Of a DNA stretch of 64,000 nt, positions 8,918 through 16,940 are shown in pieces (within the stretch, counting starts at the first letter, position 1; every line of letters begins with the position of its first letter). The stretch is from Puniceibacterium sediminis. Lineage in GTDB: Bacteria; Pseudomonadota; Alphaproteobacteria; Rhodobacterales; Rhodobacteraceae. The stretch is from contig NZ_FZNN01000010.1 in the NCBI RefSeq assembly GCF_900188035.1, forward strand, positions 62,001 to 126,000, given 5' to 3'. The position numbers were made by a program, and so were the translations under genes. Under the pieces are notes generated by a model that saw nothing but the letters and a program-made list of their open reading frames with translations, was not told the origin of the DNA and ran no database searches.

Positions 8918-10423
8918 TTATTCGCCCCTCGGGAACCGCTTGGTCCCCTCAAGATCATTCAGGTCCATGTGGTTGCGCATGAAGCGTTCGCTGGCCTTTT
9001 GCAGCGGCTGGTAATCCCAGGGGTAATATCCCCCCTCGCGCAGCGCCTCATAGACCACCCAGCGGCGCGCCTGACTTTCGCGCACCTCGGAATCAAACGC
9101 CTCAAGATCCCAGCGCGCGGCGGCCATGATGCGGAACCGTTCCAGCACCTCGGCATGGCCGATGTCTTCGGCCAGATTGCGCAACTCATGCGGATCAGCC
9201 TCCAGATCAAACAGCTGCTCGGGGTCCAGCGCACAGTTGGTGTATTTCCACCGCCCCTGCCGCAGCGCGACCATCGGCGAATAGGATGCCTCGGCGGCAT
9301 ATTCCATCGCCACCGGGCTTTGCCGCGTGACACCCTGCCCCAGTGGCATCAGGCTCTCACCGCTGGTCCAGGGCATGACCTCGTCCATGCTGACCCCCGC
9401 CAGCGCACAAAGCGTCGGACAGACGTCAATATTGCTCACCGGCTCTGTCACCAGACCGGGCGCCATCTGCGGCGCGGCGATCATCATCGGCACCCGGGCG
9501 GACCCTTCCAGGAACGACATCTTGTACCACAGCCCGCGCTCGCCCAGCATATCGCCATGGTCGCTGACAAAGACCACCGTGGCCTCTTGCCGGGTGCGTT
9601 CCAGCACATCCAGCACCTCACCGATCTTGTCATCGAGGTACGAGATATTGGCGAAATACGCCCGCCGCGCCCGGCGGATGTGATCCTCGGTGATGTCATA
9701 GGACCGCCAGTCATTGGCATCGAATATCCGCTTCGCATGGGGGTCGTGATCGGCGTAATCCATCGCCGGGACCTCGGGCAACAGATGCTCGCAATCCTCG
9801 TACAGGTCCCAATACTTGCGCCGCGCCACATAGGGGTCATGCGGATGGGTAAAGCTGACCGTCAGACACCAGGGCCGCGCATCCGCGCCGCGCGCCAGGT
9901 CATAGAGCTTCTGTTGCGCCAGAAACGCGACTTCGTCGTCATATTCCATCTGGTTGCTGGTCTCGGCGATCCCCGCACCGGTGACCGACCCCATGTTGTG
10001 ATACCACCAGTCGATCCGCTCACCGGGTTTGCGATAATCCGGCGTCCAGCCGAAATCGGCGGGATAGATGTCGGTGGTCAACCGCTGTTCGAACCCATGC
10101 AGCTGATCCGGCCCGACAAAATGCATCTTGCCCGACAGGCAGGTCTGATACCCCGCCCGGCGCAGATGATGCGCATAGGTCGGGATGCTGGATGCGAATT
10201 CCGCCGCATTGTCATAGACCCGCGTGCCGCTGGGCAACTGCCCCGACATGAACGCCGCCCGCCCCGGCGCGCACAGTGGCGATGCGGTATAGGCGTTGCG
10301 GAACCGCGTGGACCGCGCCGCCAGCGCCTTGAGGTTCGGGGCATGCAGCCAATCCGCCGGACCATCGGGGAACAGCGTCCCGTTCAGCTGATCCACCATC
10401 ACGATCAATATGTTCTGAGTCAT
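8918..10423 (-). CDS. betC: Choline-sulfatase
   Basis: A 501-residue type I sulfatase that hydrolyses choline-O-sulfate to choline and sulfate, feeding BetA. The formylglycine-type motif is CAPGR with Cys51, preceded by the metal-binding VMVDQ at residues 8-12, with further metal-ligand segments [12 protein letters not shown] and [14 protein letters not shown]. The residue after proline in the C-X-P-X-R motif is Gly where Ser is common; the Cys and Arg that matter are kept. The C-terminal extension (YPWDYQP) is typical of BetC. The start overlaps the betI stop (ATGA), so translation is coupled. Confidence 0.95.
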   Translation of the reverse strand: MTQNILIVMVDQLNGTLFPDGPADWLHAPNLKALAARSTRFRNAYTASPLCAPGRAAFMSGQLPSGTRVYDNAAEFASSIPTYAHHLRRAGYQTCLSGKMHFVGPDQLHGFEQRLTTDIYPADFGWTPDYRKPGERIDWWYHNMGSVTGAGIAETSNQMEYDDEVAFLAQQKLYDLARGADARPWCLTVSFTHPHDPYVARRKYWDLYEDCEHLLPEVPAMDYADHDPHAKRIFDANDWRSYDITEDHIRRARRAYFANISYLDDKIGEVLDVLERTRQEATVVFVSDHGDMLGERGLWYKMSFLEGSARVPMMIAAPQMAPGLVTEPVSNIDVCPTLCALAGVSMDEVMPWTSGESLMPLGQGVTRQSPVAMEYAAEASYSPMVALRQGRWKYTNCALDPEQLFDLEADPHELRNLAEDIGHAEVLERFRIMAAARWDLEAFDSEVRESQARRWVVYEALREGGYYPWDYQPLQKASERFMRNHMDLNDLEGTKRFPRGE

Positions 10424-10995
10424 GTTTGCCCCCTGATCAGCGCGTCAGCACAGGCCATGACCTGCTCTGCCGCGCCCTGTTCAAATCCCGCACCGCCAAG
10501 TGCTGCGCGCAGATACATTCCGTCAATCAGCGCGCCCAGCACCTCTGCCGCAGGCTCGGGACGCGCCATGTGCACCCGCAACGCATGTGTCAGGTTCGAC
10601 CGCAGCCGCCCCTGATAGATCCGCAACAGCCGTCCCGCCTCAGGGTCACGCTGCGCCAGCACGTAAAAATTCAGCCAGGCCGAAATCACATCCGCCTCGA
10701 AACAGCTTTCCGCGAAATTCGCAGCGATGATGGCGCGCAGCCGGTCTTGGGGTGTCTTTGCCGCCGCCAGCGCCGCACGCACCTCGGCGGAGTACTCCGA
10801 CAGGATATGCCGCATCGCCGCCGACAGGATCTGCGCCTTGCCGCCGAAATAGTGATGCGCCAGCGCGCTGGATACGCCCGCACGGCGCGCAATCTGGCCC
10901 ACGGTCACCTGCAGCGACCCGGCCGCCCCGATCTCACCGATCGTGGCCTGCACCAGCGCCGCACGGCGCTGCGGCTCCATTCCGATCTTCGGCAT
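10420..10995 (-). CDS. betI: Choline-responsive TetR-family repressor
   Basis: A 191-residue TetR-type regulator: an N-terminal helix-turn-helix (VGQIARRAGVSSALAHHYFG, about residues 27-46) and a C-terminal ligand domain. It opens with MPKIGMEPQRR, the usual BetI N-terminus. In characterised bacteria BetI represses the bet genes and is relieved by choline. It is the first gene of the operon here, ahead of betC, with AAGGGGAA before the ATG. A perfect palindrome 36 nt upstream (11031-11048) is the likely operator, giving autoregulation of the whole operon. Confidence 0.94.
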   Translation of the reverse strand: MPKIGMEPQRRAALVQATIGEIGAAGSLQVTVGQIARRAGVSSALAHHYFGGKAQILSAAMRHILSEYSAEVRAALAAAKTPQDRLRAIIAANFAESCFEADVISAWLNFYVLAQRDPEAGRLLRIYQGRLRSNLTHALRVHMARPEPAAEVLGALIDGMYLRAALGGAGFEQGAAEQVMACADALIRGQT

Positions 10996-11030
10996 GACGA
11001 TTCCCCTTGATCGGGGTCAACATGCCTTTG

Positions 11031-11048
11031 ATTGACTGGTCAGTCAAT
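11031..11048 (-). promoter_or_regulatory. BetI operator
   Basis: ATTGACTG (11031-11038), GT, CAGTCAAT (11041-11048): a perfect 8-bp inverted repeat 36 nt before the betI start. The sequence resembles the ATTGATTGG...-type half-sites known for E. coli BetI. Position and symmetry fit a TetR-family operator controlling betI-betC-betB-betA. Confidence 0.8.
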
Positions 11049-11149
11049 AAAAACACCGCCCGCAGGGACACGGACCCGCCCAACGGGCGACGGGGGCAGC
11101 GCCCCCGCCCCAGATCACAACCCTCGATATACTTTGATCAGAAGTCCGC

Positions 11150-12076
11150 TCAGACCTTTGTGGCCGGCGACGGCGGCGTGATCCGGCGCTTCAACCGCGC
11201 CTCGCGCCAGGTGATGAAACTGACCGAGGCCAGAATCACACAGCCCCCGGCAATCACCCACGGGTCAATCGGCTCGGCAAAGAACGCGAGCCCCAGCAGC
11301 ACCGACCACACCAGCTGAAGGAATGTCACCGGCTGCGTCACCGTCACCGGTGCGGCGGCAAAGGCCAGCGTCATGGTGTAATGCCCCGCCGTCGCACAGC
11401 AGGCCACGCCGAACAGGATGCCCAGATCGCCCAGACTCGGATGCACCCACTGCACATAGGCAAATGGCGCCAGCGCGATGGTCACCAGGACCGACAGCAT
11501 CGCCACGATCACCGCCGCCGACAACTCATCCGACAGGATCTTGGCCGTGAGGTACGACCCGGAATAAAACACCGCCGTCCCCAGCATGGCAAAATGCCCC
11601 GGGTCCAGCTCGCGAAACCCCGGCCGCAGGATCAGCATCGCGCCCCCCAGCGCCGCACAGATCGCCAGGATCCGCCGGAACGCCAGCCGCTCTCGCAGCA
11701 CGACAACCGCAAGGATCGTTACACCCACCGGGGTAAGGTACCCCATCGCCGTCACCTCGGCCAAAGGCAGCCGCGACATGGCAAAGAACCACAAAAGCAC
11801 CCCCAGCGCATGCAGCGCGCCGCGCAGGGTGAACAGCTGCCACTGCCGCGGGGTCAGACGCACCGCTGCCAATTGTCGCCAGACCGGGATCAGGAACACC
11901 AGCCCCATCAGGTATCGCAGGAACGCGCTTTCCGCCGCCGGGACCCGCCCGTGCAACGTCTTGACCAGCGCCGTCACCCCGACAAAGCACAGCCCCGTCG
12001 CCACCATCCACAGAATACCGACAAGCGGCCCTTTGCCCGATGCGCGGGGGGCGTCCATCCCGGATGTTGAGGTCAT
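11150..12076 (-). CDS. DMT-superfamily (EamA) transporter
   Basis: A 308-residue inner-membrane protein with ten predicted hydrophobic segments arranged as two EamA repeats (for example GILWMVATGLCFVGVTALV near the start and VTFLQLVWSVLLGLAFFAEP in the second repeat). The family exports small metabolites or amino acids; the substrate is unknown. Start 12076 (MTSTSG) is preferred because longer frames overlap the lysE-like gene; 12058 (MDAPRA) is an alternative. The C-terminus is short and basic. It follows the LysE-type gene on the same strand by 80 nt, so the two exporters may share a transcript. Confidence 0.88.
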   Translation of the reverse strand: MTSTSGMDAPRASGKGPLVGILWMVATGLCFVGVTALVKTLHGRVPAAESAFLRYLMGLVFLIPVWRQLAAVRLTPRQWQLFTLRGALHALGVLLWFFAMSRLPLAEVTAMGYLTPVGVTILAVVVLRERLAFRRILAICAALGGAMLILRPGFRELDPGHFAMLGTAVFYSGSYLTAKILSDELSAAVIVAMLSVLVTIALAPFAYVQWVHPSLGDLGILFGVACCATAGHYTMTLAFAAAPVTVTQPVTFLQLVWSVLLGLAFFAEPIDPWVIAGGCVILASVSFITWREARLKRRITPPSPATKV

Positions 12077-12156
12077 ATCGCAGCCATGCCTTTGAAATCG
12101 CAATCCCTGCAGACCTGCCCCCATGGCCGACCAGCTGCAAGCGAAATCAACCGCCG

Positions 12157-12756
12157 TCAGCCCACCAGAAGCGACACCGCGATCACCCACATCAGCACAC
12201 CGATCAGCGCATCCAGCACACGCCAGGCACCGGGCCGCGCCAGCACCGGCGACAGCAGCCGCGCGCCATAGCCAAGGGTAAAGAAGAACACAAAGGACGC
12301 CGTCATCGCCCCCAGCGCAAAGGCCAGCCGGTCGTCATATTGCGCCGCCACAGCCCCCAGCAGCACCACGGTATCCAGATACACATGCGGGTTCAGCCAT
12401 GTCAGCGCAAGGCAGGTCACCAGCGCCGAACGCAGCGACTGCGCCCCGCCAGCGGCACGCAGCACTTCGCCCCCGCGCCAGGCCGCGATCAGCGACCACG
12501 CCCCGTACCACAGCAGGAACGCCGCCCCGAACAGCCGCATTCCCCATTCCAGCCCCGGCACCGCCGTCGTCAGCGCCCCAAACCCCGCCACCCCGGCGGC
12601 AATCAGCACCGCATCCGAAACCGCACAGGTCAGGCAGACGGCAAACACATGCGCCCGCACCAGCCCCTGCCGCAGCACAAAGGCATTCTGCGCCCCAATC
12701 GCAAGGATCAGGCTGAACCCCAACCCGAAACCCGCAATGCCCGATTCAAATTCCAC
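12157..12756 (-). CDS. LysE/ArgO-type amino-acid exporter
   Basis: A 199-residue membrane protein with about six hydrophobic segments and the family signature GAQNAFVLRQGL near residues 20-31, plus LTWLNPHVYLDTVVLLGAV in the second half. These proteins export basic amino acids such as lysine or arginine. The start is read as GTG at 12756 (MEFESGIAG) because GGGGGGAA lies directly upstream and it gives the normal family length; the frame extended to 13008 adds non-membrane sequence antisense to nothing recognisable. It starts 56 nt after the STAND NTPase stop. No LysR-type LysG/ArgP regulator is adjacent. Confidence 0.88.
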   Translation of the reverse strand: MEFESGIAGFGLGFSLILAIGAQNAFVLRQGLVRAHVFAVCLTCAVSDAVLIAAGVAGFGALTTAVPGLEWGMRLFGAAFLLWYGAWSLIAAWRGGEVLRAAGGAQSLRSALVTCLALTWLNPHVYLDTVVLLGAVAAQYDDRLAFALGAMTASFVFFFTLGYGARLLSPVLARPGAWRVLDALIGVLMWVIAVSLLVG

Positions 12757-12811
12757 GCGATTCCCCCCGGCGACGCGGCATGTGCCGCAGCCTGCGCCAC
12801 CCCTGCCCGGA

Positions 12812-15115
12812 TCAGCCGACCGCGTCAAACCCGTCGAGCGGGTCCAGCGGATATTTTTCGGCATCGCGCACCCTGTCGTCATAGACAAGTCCGCGCAACG
12901 CGCAGATCTCCCGCGCCTCGGCCCGCCGCCGCTCCGGGTCATCCCCCTTGCGCGCCAGAACAAGCAAGCAGCCGATGAGGCAAAGAGTGGATTGCACAAA
13001 GAATCCATGTTGCGGGATGTCGCCGAATTCTTTCACGGCAAAAACATAGGCCTCGCGCAATGGCGCCTCCGCAGCCTCGGCCCGGCCGGTTTCCACCGCC
13101 GTTGCTCCCACATTCATTGCAAGTAGTGCCAGTTCCCGCGTATCTACATCCGGCAAGGCCCGGATGATGTCCAGTGCTTGTCCATAGGCGCGCCATGCAT
13201 CTTCGTTGCGCTCTTGCAGATTTCGCAGATAACCACGCTGGTTCCAGACAAGTGCCATTCTGGCACTCTGCGCACCGAACAACTCTGTGTACAGAGCGTC
13301 GGCTTCATCAAGCGCTGCCTCGGCCACCGCTTCTGCCTCGAACCTAGCCGCCCCTTCGCGCGCCTCCATCACCCTCAGCGCAATATTGGCTTGCTGAAAA
13401 TATCGCTCCGCAAGCTTCGACCGCCCCGTACCCGAACGATGCGCCTCGTCCAATGCCACCGCCCGCGTGATCAGCTCCTGCGCCTCATTGAATTCTCCCA
13501 CTTCGGCAAGCTGGTGCGCCAGATTGCCCAACCCGTTCGGAATCACGCGATGCTCTTCGCCCAACCGGGATTCTACCAACTGCAAGGACGCGCGGTAGAG
13601 CGCAATCGATCCGGTATGATCCTCTTGGCGGGAAAGAAAGATTGCCGTCTGGTTCAGGACATAACCCATGTCCGCCCAGCCCGGCTGTCCCCAGGGCCCA
13701 TTCCAGTTGTCCCCGGCGGCCAGCCAAAGCGCCTGCACATGCGGAGTCAGCGCACGACAGTGCGGCCAGTTTTTGACTACGCTCGGAGGCTTCGGATAAA
13801 TCGTCGCCAGCACCGCCGCCGCGCCTTTGGCACAGGCAAATCCGCGGCCCTGCACCTCTTGCTCGGCCCGCAGAACGGCCTGGGCCAGGCGGTGCATCTC
13901 GAACAGCCCCTTGCCAGTCAGAACCGACCAGCGCCGCGCCGCGACAAAGGCGGCGTTCAGCGCCGTCGCATCCTCGATCACCGCCAACAGATTGCCGGGC
14001 ACATTATCCCGATACTCTGCCCATTTGGGACTCTCTACCGCCTGCGTGAACATCTGCGGATCAATCCCGACCGGGGCCAGCCAGGCACAGCAATCCACCA
14101 GCGCCTGCGCGCCGTCGGACAGGCGGCCATAGCTGAGCAGTACCGCACCCGCGACGGAATCGTCGTAATCCTGCCCCTCTGGCACCCGGGTCAGCACCTG
14201 CGCCACCTCGTCCCGCAATGTGGTCAGGGTTATCCCATCCTCACGCACCAGCGTCCCCGCCATGACCAGCGCCAGCGGCAGACCGCCCAACTGTTCGGCC
14301 ACGTCCCGCGCCACGTCCCGCTCCGCAGGCGGGGCACGCTGCATCCGCGCCTCCTGCAACAGCAGGTCCACCGCCCCGCCGCTGGCATCGGCAAATCCCA
14401 GCACCCCAAGGTCGATCTTGCCAAACCCGTCCCACCCTGGCGCCAGCCGCGTGGTGATAATCACGTCGATGTTATCCCCATGGGCCACCAGCGCCTTGAC
14501 CTCGGTGAAATCGTCGATGTTGTCATAGACCAGCAGCCAGCGCGCGCCGCTGTTGTGGATACGCGCGATGACCGCCTTGCCATGCGCCATGGTCACAGGT
14601 TCCGGCACCGGCATGTCAAAGGCCGCATGCCCCAGCACCGCCAGATCCGTCAACAGCGTCATCTGTTCGCGCGCATCCAGCCAGGCACCGCCATCGTAAC
14701 CGGGGCCGAACACCTCGGCATATTCCCGTGCCAGCGTCGTCTTGCCCCGCCCGCCTTCGGCCTTCAGCACTGCGCCCTTGCTGGCAACAATCTCGACGCC
14801 CTGCCGCGACGCCAGAATGCTGCGCAGCTTTTCCATCTCGTCCTTACGCCCGACCAAAGCACGCTCTCGCGCCGGGGGCGTTATCTTGGGAAAGGCGTGT
14901 TGCGGTTTGGGGTCAGGTTTGGACGGGTCTTCCACTGTATAGAATGGCACCGGTTCGGGCTTTCGTGGCCGCAGGACCCCCAGCAGTTTCGAAAACCCAC
15001 CAAAGAACTTTTCGATTCCTGTGATCCCAAGCGCGATGATGGCCACCACCAGCGACCACTGACCGGCGTCCCAATTCTGCCAATTGCTGAAAAGCGTCGA
15101 AATGAAATCCGTCAC
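12812..15115 (-). CDS. Membrane-anchored STAND (NB-ARC-like) NTPase with TPR-like repeats
   Basis: A 767-residue protein of three parts. Residues 1-50 contain one hydrophobic segment (about 20-31) in a tryptophan-rich context, suggesting membrane association. Residues ~85-330 are an NB-ARC-like NTPase: Walker A GGRGKTT (Lys125), Walker B WLLVYDN (193-199), the IITTR sensor (219-223) and the GLPLAL motif (278-283). From ~450 onward helical TPR/kinesin-light-chain-type repeats occur. This order (small N-terminal module, STAND NTPase, repeat sensor) is that of signal-transducing STAND proteins, including anti-phage Avs and other immune or signalling ATPases; no nuclease or other toxic effector is recognised. 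GTG start with GAGG upstream. Function is not assignable. Confidence 0.8.
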   Translation of the reverse strand: MTDFISTLFSNWQNWDAGQWSLVVAIIALGITGIEKFFGGFSKLLGVLRPRKPEPVPFYTVEDPSKPDPKPQHAFPKITPPARERALVGRKDEMEKLRSILASRQGVEIVASKGAVLKAEGGRGKTTLAREYAEVFGPGYDGGAWLDAREQMTLLTDLAVLGHAAFDMPVPEPVTMAHGKAVIARIHNSGARWLLVYDNIDDFTEVKALVAHGDNIDVIITTRLAPGWDGFGKIDLGVLGFADASGGAVDLLLQEARMQRAPPAERDVARDVAEQLGGLPLALVMAGTLVREDGITLTTLRDEVAQVLTRVPEGQDYDDSVAGAVLLSYGRLSDGAQALVDCCAWLAPVGIDPQMFTQAVESPKWAEYRDNVPGNLLAVIEDATALNAAFVAARRWSVLTGKGLFEMHRLAQAVLRAEQEVQGRGFACAKGAAAVLATIYPKPPSVVKNWPHCRALTPHVQALWLAAGDNWNGPWGQPGWADMGYVLNQTAIFLSRQEDHTGSIALYRASLQLVESRLGEEHRVIPNGLGNLAHQLAEVGEFNEAQELITRAVALDEAHRSGTGRSKLAERYFQQANIALRVMEAREGAARFEAEAVAEAALDEADALYTELFGAQSARMALVWNQRGYLRNLQERNEDAWRAYGQALDIIRALPDVDTRELALLAMNVGATAVETGRAEAAEAPLREAYVFAVKEFGDIPQHGFFVQSTLCLIGCLLVLARKGDDPERRRAEAREICALRGLVYDDRVRDAEKYPLDPLDGFDAVG

Positions 15116-15232
15116 GCACCCTCACAAACCAAACTGTCCCTTAATGGAAATTAACAAAGCACATCATCCCCGGGATGCATAGCCCGGCGGCCACCCGTAG
15201 GGCGGGGTTCATCCCGCCACCCCAGACGGCAA

Positions 15233-15258
15233 AAAGGCCGATCCAGCGACCGGCCTTT
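15233..15258 (-). terminator. Rho-independent terminator downstream of yebC
   Basis: On the minus strand AAAGGCCG (15251-15258 on plus as CGGCCTTT) pairs with CGGCCTTT and is followed by TTTTGCC, giving a GC stem and T-run. It lies ~90 nt beyond the yebC stop, after the CCATACG array, so the array is inside the yebC 3' UTR. A T-run on the other side makes it potentially bidirectional. Confidence 0.75.
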
Positions 15259-15282
15259 GTTTTCTGTGACATCCACGCGCCG

Positions 15283-15333
15283 CCATACGCCAGCCATACG
15301 GAAACCATACGCTTGCCATACGGTTTCCATACG
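15283..15333. repeat. CCATACG array 1: five copies at an exact 11-nt period
   Basis: The heptamer CCATACG occurs at 15283, 15294, 15305, 15316 and 15327, each separated by 4 variable bases (ccag, gaaa, cttg, gttt). The period of 11 is exact over five units. GGAAACC (15300-15306) and GGTTTCC (15322-15328) within it are complementary and could form a hairpin. It lies 16 nt after the yebC stop. A second array with the same heptamer, period and copy number is at 48876-48926. Origin and function unknown. Confidence 0.9.
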
Positions 15334-15348
15334 CGGTTTTAGCGTCGA

Positions 15349-16089
15349 TCAAAGCTGTGCCATGACCTCGTCGCTGGCTTCAAAGTTGGTGGTGACGCGC
15401 TGCACGTCGTCGTCATCTTCCAGCGCCTCAACCAGCTTCATCAGGGTCTGCATGCCGTCCAGATCCAATTCGGTCGTGGTGCCGGGGCGCCAGACGAGCT
15501 TGGTCGAATCGGACTCGCCCAATGCCGTCTCAAGCGCGGTGGCGACCTCGTTCAGATCCGTATCCGCACACCAGATGATGTGGCCCTCTTCCGAGGATTC
15601 CACATCCTCGGCCCCGGCTTCGATCGCGGCCATCATCACCGTGTCAGCATCCCCGACCTTGGCGGGATAGGTGATTTCGCCTTTTTTCTCGAACATGAAG
15701 GCAACGGAATTGGTCTCGCCCAGGTTGCCGCCGTTCTTGGAAAAGGTGGATCGCACGTTGGATGCGGTGCGGTTGCGGTTGTCGGTCATCGCCTCGACAA
15801 TCACCGCAACACCGTTGGGTCCATAGCCCTCATACCGGATTTCGTCATAGTTTTCCGCATCGCCACCAATGGCTTTTTTGATAGCGCGATCAATGACATC
15901 CTTGGGGACAGAGACCGATTTCGCCTCTTTCACCGCAAGCCGCAGACGCGGGTTTTTCTCGGGATCTGGCTCGCCCATCTTGGCCGCCACGGTAATCTCT
16001 TTCGAGAGTTTCGAGAACAGCTTCGCCCGGACGGCGTCCTGACGCCCCTTGCGGTGCTGGATGTTGGCCCATTTGGAATGCCCCGCCAT
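15349..16089 (-). CDS. yebC: YebC/PmpR family protein (translation/transcription factor)
   Basis: A 246-residue cytoplasmic protein of normal family length, opening with the hallmark [18 protein letters not shown] and containing [20 protein letters not shown]. The family was long called a transcriptional regulator; more recent work gives some members a role in relieving ribosome stalling at proline-rich stretches, so both remain possible. The acidic three-domain architecture is intact. Transcribed divergently from the glutamine amidotransferase gene with 116 nt between starts. Its 3' UTR contains the CCATACG array and then a terminator. Confidence 0.96.
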   Translation of the reverse strand: MAGHSKWANIQHRKGRQDAVRAKLFSKLSKEITVAAKMGEPDPEKNPRLRLAVKEAKSVSVPKDVIDRAIKKAIGGDAENYDEIRYEGYGPNGVAVIVEAMTDNRNRTASNVRSTFSKNGGNLGETNSVAFMFEKKGEITYPAKVGDADTVMMAAIEAGAEDVESSEEGHIIWCADTDLNEVATALETALGESDSTKLVWRPGTTTELDLDGMQTLMKLVEALEDDDDVQRVTTNFEASDEVMAQL

Positions 16090-16205
16090 GGTCGTGCCCC
16101 TTTGACAATGCCTGAATTTCGCCCGGCCTTATAGTGCAGAGCGTGGGCGACTAGCAAGCCCGTCCGCACTGGTCCTGTGCCCGGAATTCCGCTAAACGCG
16201 CTGGA

Positions 16206-16940
16206 ATGCGCCCGTTCCTGATCCTCCAACTGCGCCCCGAGGCCGATGCCTCCGACGCCGAATTCGCCGCCTTCCTGGACAAGGGAAACCTGCGCGCAGA
16301 ACAGACCCACCGCATCCGGCTGGAATCCGAATCCCTGCCCGCAGATATCAACCTGCACAGTTATTCCGGCGTGATTGTCGGCGGTGGGCCGGGCTGCGTC
16401 AGTGACGCACCGAACCTCAAGGACCCGACCGAAGCGCACGCCGAGGCGCAGATCCTGTCGCTGATGCCGCAGATTACTGCGCAGGACATTCCCTTCCTGG
16501 GCTGTTGTTATGGCATAGGAATCCTTGCCCATCATCTGGGCGCAGAGGTCAGCAAGGCGCGCTATGGCGAAAAAGTCGGCGCTGTCACCTGCCACATGAC
16601 GCCCGACGGCCATATCGACCCCCTGCTGAACGGCCTGCCTGACAGCTTCGACGCCTTTGTCGGTCACAAGGAGGCCGTTCAGGACCTGCCCCCAGGCTGC
16701 GTCCACCTGCTGCAGTCAGACCCCTGCCCGTTCCAGATGATCCGTTATGGATCAAATGTTTACGCGACCCAGTTCCACCCCGAAGCAGACGCCGATGTCT
16801 TTGCCGAACGCGTCCTGATCTACCGCAATCGTGGTTATTTCCAGCCAGAAACAGCCGAGGAGGTGATCGAAATGTGCCACACCAGCGACGTGACCATTCC
16901 AGAACGCATCCTGCAGAACTTTGTCGCCCGCTACGGCTGA
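16206..16940 (+). CDS. Class I glutamine amidotransferase (GMP-synthase-like)
   Basis: A 244-residue stand-alone glutaminase-type domain. The nucleophile elbow is FLGCCYGIGIL (catalytic Cys in GCCYG, about residue 100), and the catalytic His-Glu pair is in ATQFHPEAD (about residues 181-189). The family hydrolyses glutamine to supply ammonia to a partner enzyme, or has drifted to hydrolyse gamma-glutamyl compounds such as gamma-glutamyl-putrescine; no synthetase partner is adjacent. The 3' end overlaps the SLC13 gene on the other strand by 10 nt. Confidence 0.88.
   Translation: MRPFLILQLRPEADASDAEFAAFLDKGNLRAEQTHRIRLESESLPADINLHSYSGVIVGGGPGCVSDAPNLKDPTEAHAEAQILSLMPQITAQDIPFLGCCYGIGILAHHLGAEVSKARYGEKVGAVTCHMTPDGHIDPLLNGLPDSFDAFVGHKEAVQDLPPGCVHLLQSDPCPFQMIRYGSNVYATQFHPEADADVFAERVLIYRNRGYFQPETAEEVIEMCHTSDVTIPERILQNFVARYG

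Noticed and set aside
15283-15333. CRISPR array interpretation of the CCATACG repeats
   Set aside because: An 11-nt period with 4-nt spacers is far too short for CRISPR, and no cas gene is present.
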